Source: Lichtheimia corymbifera B2541
Lineage: Eukaryota > Mucoromycota > Mucoromycetes > Mucorales > Lichtheimiaceae
Assembly: GCA_000697475.1 (NCBI GenBank)
Contig: JNEU01001145.1
Span: forward strand, 62,001 to 126,000
Length of the DNA stretch: 64,000 bases
Direction: 5' to 3'
Made by a program: the position numbers and the translations under genes. The notes under the pieces are model-generated. The model worked only from the letters and a program-made list of their open reading frames with translations, searched no databases and was not told the DNA's origin. Below are positions 61,241-64,000 of this stretch, one piece after another; positions within the stretch are counted from its first letter, which is position 1; the number at the start of each line of letters is the position of its first letter.

Positions 61241-63565
61241 TTAAATGGGAGTAGTCTCACGCTTGAGCCAAGCAACTGCATCGGGATCGGAAGCAACCAA
61301 AGGTCCAATCTTGGCCAAGCACTCGGCATGATAATCGTTGACCCACTTCTTTTCATCAGGTGAAAGCAACTCCTTGTCAATCAAATTGAGACCAATGGGC
61401 ACCAAGGTCACGTGCTCGAATCCAAGGTAACCACGGTCACCAAAGTTGTGAGGTGTATCAGCCTTTCGTACGATCAACACATTTTCGATACGGATACCGA
61501 ATTTGCCATCTTCATAGTAGCCAGGTTCTAATGCAGCCCGCAATTTTAGTAACGTGGACCGCTGATATATATACAAGAAGCTTACCATCAGTGACTGTCA
61601 TGCCAACAGCAAGAGGTGTGTCATTGTATGCAATACGAACGCCGATACCTTGAGGACCTTCATGTACATTCAGGAACGAACCAACACCGTGTCCAGTGCC
61701 GTGACGGAAATCGAGACCATCTTTCCACAGTGCGTGGCGAGCAAATGGATCAAGGAGGAAGCCAGTGGTACCTTGTGGGAATACAGCACTATCAACAGCA
61801 ATGTGACCTTGAAGAACACGAGTGAAGCAACGCTTTTCGTAGGCAGTGGGTTCACCAAAGTGGTATGTACGAGTGACATCCGTGGTACCATCCTTGTATT
61901 GACCACCAGAATCACAGAGGTAGATTTGCTTGATATCAATGACCTTGCATGTCTCTTTTTCAGGCTTATAGTGGATAATAGCGCCATTCTCGCCAGTGGA
62001 GGAGATGGTATCGAATGAAAGACCCACGTAGTCGGCTTGTTGTGCACGGAAGCTTTCAAGCTTATCAGCACCATCCACTTCATCCAACTTGGTACCAGCC
62101 TTGAGTTGATTCTCCAACCATGCAAAATAGTGCACAAGTGCAGCGGCGTCACGCAAATGGCAATCACGCATACCCTTCAATTCAGCCTCGTTCTTGATAG
62201 CCTTAGCATCATTAATGAAAGATCGTTCCTCTTGAATATTATCCTGCAACATGAAAATACCATGATTAGTCCCATCCCTTAGTAATAGGATCCATGTAAT
62301 GAAATTACCTTGCCAGCAGCCACTTCCACAGCCAAACTAGTCTTTGAGTTGGCAATCAACTTTTCACCAGAAGCACCAAGAGTCTCGCTCAACTTGCGCA
62401 AATCATCAAAGATGGCATCATAGGGCTTGAGTGTGACATGGCTACCAAGATGTTCCTTGACGGCATCAGGCACCTTTGCAGGATCAACGTACAAGACGGC
62501 ATCAGCCTTGCTGATAATGGCGTAAGAATAGAATACGGGGTTGCACTCGACATCGGAACCACGGAGGTTGAAGAGCCATGCAACTTCATCCAAAGCAGAA
62601 ACAACAACGCCATAAGCTCCCTTTTCAACAATGTATTTACGTAAATCCTCCAACTTGTCAGCGTGAGATTTGCCTAGTTGTTATATAGCACTGTTAATAT
62701 TCAAATAAAGTAGTTTCATCCATAAAGAAAAATGAACACTGACCTGCAAACGTGATAGGGTGAACGATGACGTGATCCTTGGGTGCTGATGGGCGTTCTG
62801 TGCCCCACGCTTTGTCAACCAGGTTATCATGGATCACCACGAGAGAAGATCCCACGGTGGAAAGGGAAGAAGAAAGCTGACGAGCATCCGCTAATAGACA
62901 TAATATGAATACCCTGAAACCATGATTGAGCATCATCCATACTTACAAGCAGTAATCAACTTGGGATCCACACCAATGCGCGAGCCTGCAGGCAAATTCT
63001 AATATACGCGTGTCGTCCCAAAATTTCAATCACCGGTCTACTCTCTCCGCATAACAAACAGAGCAAGATTTACCTTAACGAGATACTCTTGCCAAGTTGG
63101 AACACCGGGAAGACCTTGTTTCATCAGGGTCCAGTTGGAATCCAATTGTTCGGAAGCTTGCAAAAAATATCTGCCGTCGGTGAAGAGTGCTGCTTCGTGG
63201 GTCGATACAATAGCAAAGCCTTATAACCATCCACCGTGAGAAAAAAGGTTTCGTGTTGAAAAACGACTTTCATTACCTGCAGAACCCGTAAAACCCGAGA
63301 TCCAATGTCTGCGCTTGTCACAGTCCGCAATATACTCGCTCTATGATTGTTGGTGTTAGTGTTGTTTCGCATGTGTGTGTGTGTGTGCGTTGAAAGCTAC
63401 TTACTTGGTGAGAGTCTTCAGAAGGAATAAGGCTGGTATGGTTATATCAGTTTGACTGTGTCGTTGTCCAAGCGCGTTCAGAACTTACAAGGCGTCGACA
63501 TTGTACTCTTGAGACTTCATTTGTGCGCGCAGCGCGGCCAAACGATCACCTGTGTGGACTGCCAT
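61241..63565 (-). CDS. Aminopeptidase P (Xaa-Pro aminopeptidase, M24B)
   Basis: Nine exons: 63565-63489, 63432-63405, 63340-63277, 63219-63074, 62998-62947, 62890-62744, 62673-62309, 62243-61586, 61527-61241; 607 aa, matching XPNPEP1-type enzymes. Two creatinase-like N-terminal domains ([50 protein letters not shown]) precede the pita-bread catalytic domain. Metal ligands are visible: Asp in [11 protein letters not shown] and [10 protein letters not shown], His in [17 protein letters not shown], Glu in DEPGYYEDG and GIRIENV. It removes N-terminal residues before proline using two Mn ions. No signal peptide, so cytosolic. Confidence 0.96.
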
Positions 63566-64000
63566 GTTGAAAGAAACGGAGGAAAGAGAAGTACGACAAA
63601 ATGCGGAGGAAAGGAATGCCGTCTTTATACGCTGTGTGACGTATCGAGCTGAGGTGGACAATGCTGCAGCCGCCAGATCATGCCATTACTTTTTTCTCTG
63701 TGGTCATTGACTGCTGCTAGTTACCTTGTACGTCCTCAAATATCGGTCACAGCCGATTTATATGCTTTGCAGTTATATAAAACTTCATGCTGGGTGTATC
63801 ATTTTGGGACAAAAGTCGACGTCAGTGAAGAAAAGATACTAAGTGAGTGTCCAAGTTCTGTCATGTGATCGTTGGCTCATCTATGAAACCAGTGCACTCA
63901 TTATTGATATTTTAGTGATCCACTTCCAACAATGCTACCCTATGATACAAAATCCATGGTTCATAAAGAAAATCGAATGCATTCTCCATTTTCATAACAG
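63566..64000. other. Upstream flank of aminopeptidase gene, nothing else recognised
   Basis: About 435 bp to the window edge. Includes the aminopeptidase promoter; no further gene supported. Confidence 0.4.

Overview
The window is nuclear DNA of a fungus. Almost every gene is cut by several short introns (about 50-130 nt, GT...AG, often with a CTAAC/CTAAT-like branch site) and none forms an operon. The set includes a class IV-type chitin synthase, a GPI-anchored Ser/Ala-rich wall protein, V-ATPase, spliceosome, proteasome and CCR4-NOT parts. Translin, an EAPP-like protein, a CacyBP/SIP-like protein, a ZMIZ/PIAS-type SUMO ligase and Mago nashi are all present; several of these are absent from budding yeast. 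This mix, with moderate GC and very short introns, suggests an early-diverging filamentous fungus, most likely Mucoromycota (inference; no rRNA or marker locus is present to prove it). I assigned 28 protein genes. Exon joins were checked by hand: in all 27 genes complete within the window the exon lengths sum to a whole number of codons.

Layout. 1-12.4 kb: a secreted GDSL phospholipase B (runs off the left edge), Rab11/Ypt31, chitin synthase and a Ste20/PAK-like kinase, separated by long pyrimidine-rich promoters. 13-23 kb: Rvs167-like BAR-SH3 protein, EAPP-like protein and V-ATPase subunit F (head-to-head, 69 bp apart), a protein consisting only of the C-terminal third of NOT1, and the tri-snRNP protein Prp6/Prp1. 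24-31 kb: CacyBP/SIP-like protein, translin, an unrecognised coiled-coil membrane protein and a C-type cyclin. 31-38 kb: a secreted tandem-repeat protein with an expansin-like double-psi beta-barrel end, two adjacent foldback elements in a 2.7 kb gene-poor gap, SNU13 with a candidate box C/D snoRNA in its third intron, and a GPI-anchored protein. 38-47.7 kb: WDR20/CreC-like WD protein, Vam7 SNARE, D-2-hydroxyglutarate dehydrogenase-like flavoprotein, TBP and a small acidic ORF. 48.6-63.6 kb: RRM-PUF protein, kynurenine-formamidase-like hydrolase, Mago nashi, ZMIZ/PIAS-like SUMO ligase, proteasome alpha1 (PSMA6/Scl1 type) and aminopeptidase P.

There is no operon-like functional clustering. Genes are housekeeping and independently promoted; TATA boxes are clear for only three. 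The most notable signals are the SNU13-hosted snoRNA, whose guide is complementary to conserved large-subunit rRNA; the paired ~0.4 kb inverted-repeat elements; the free-standing NOT1 C-terminus; start-codon-only first exons in SNU13 and the WDR20 gene; and two GC-AG introns with identical GAG/GCAAG boundaries.
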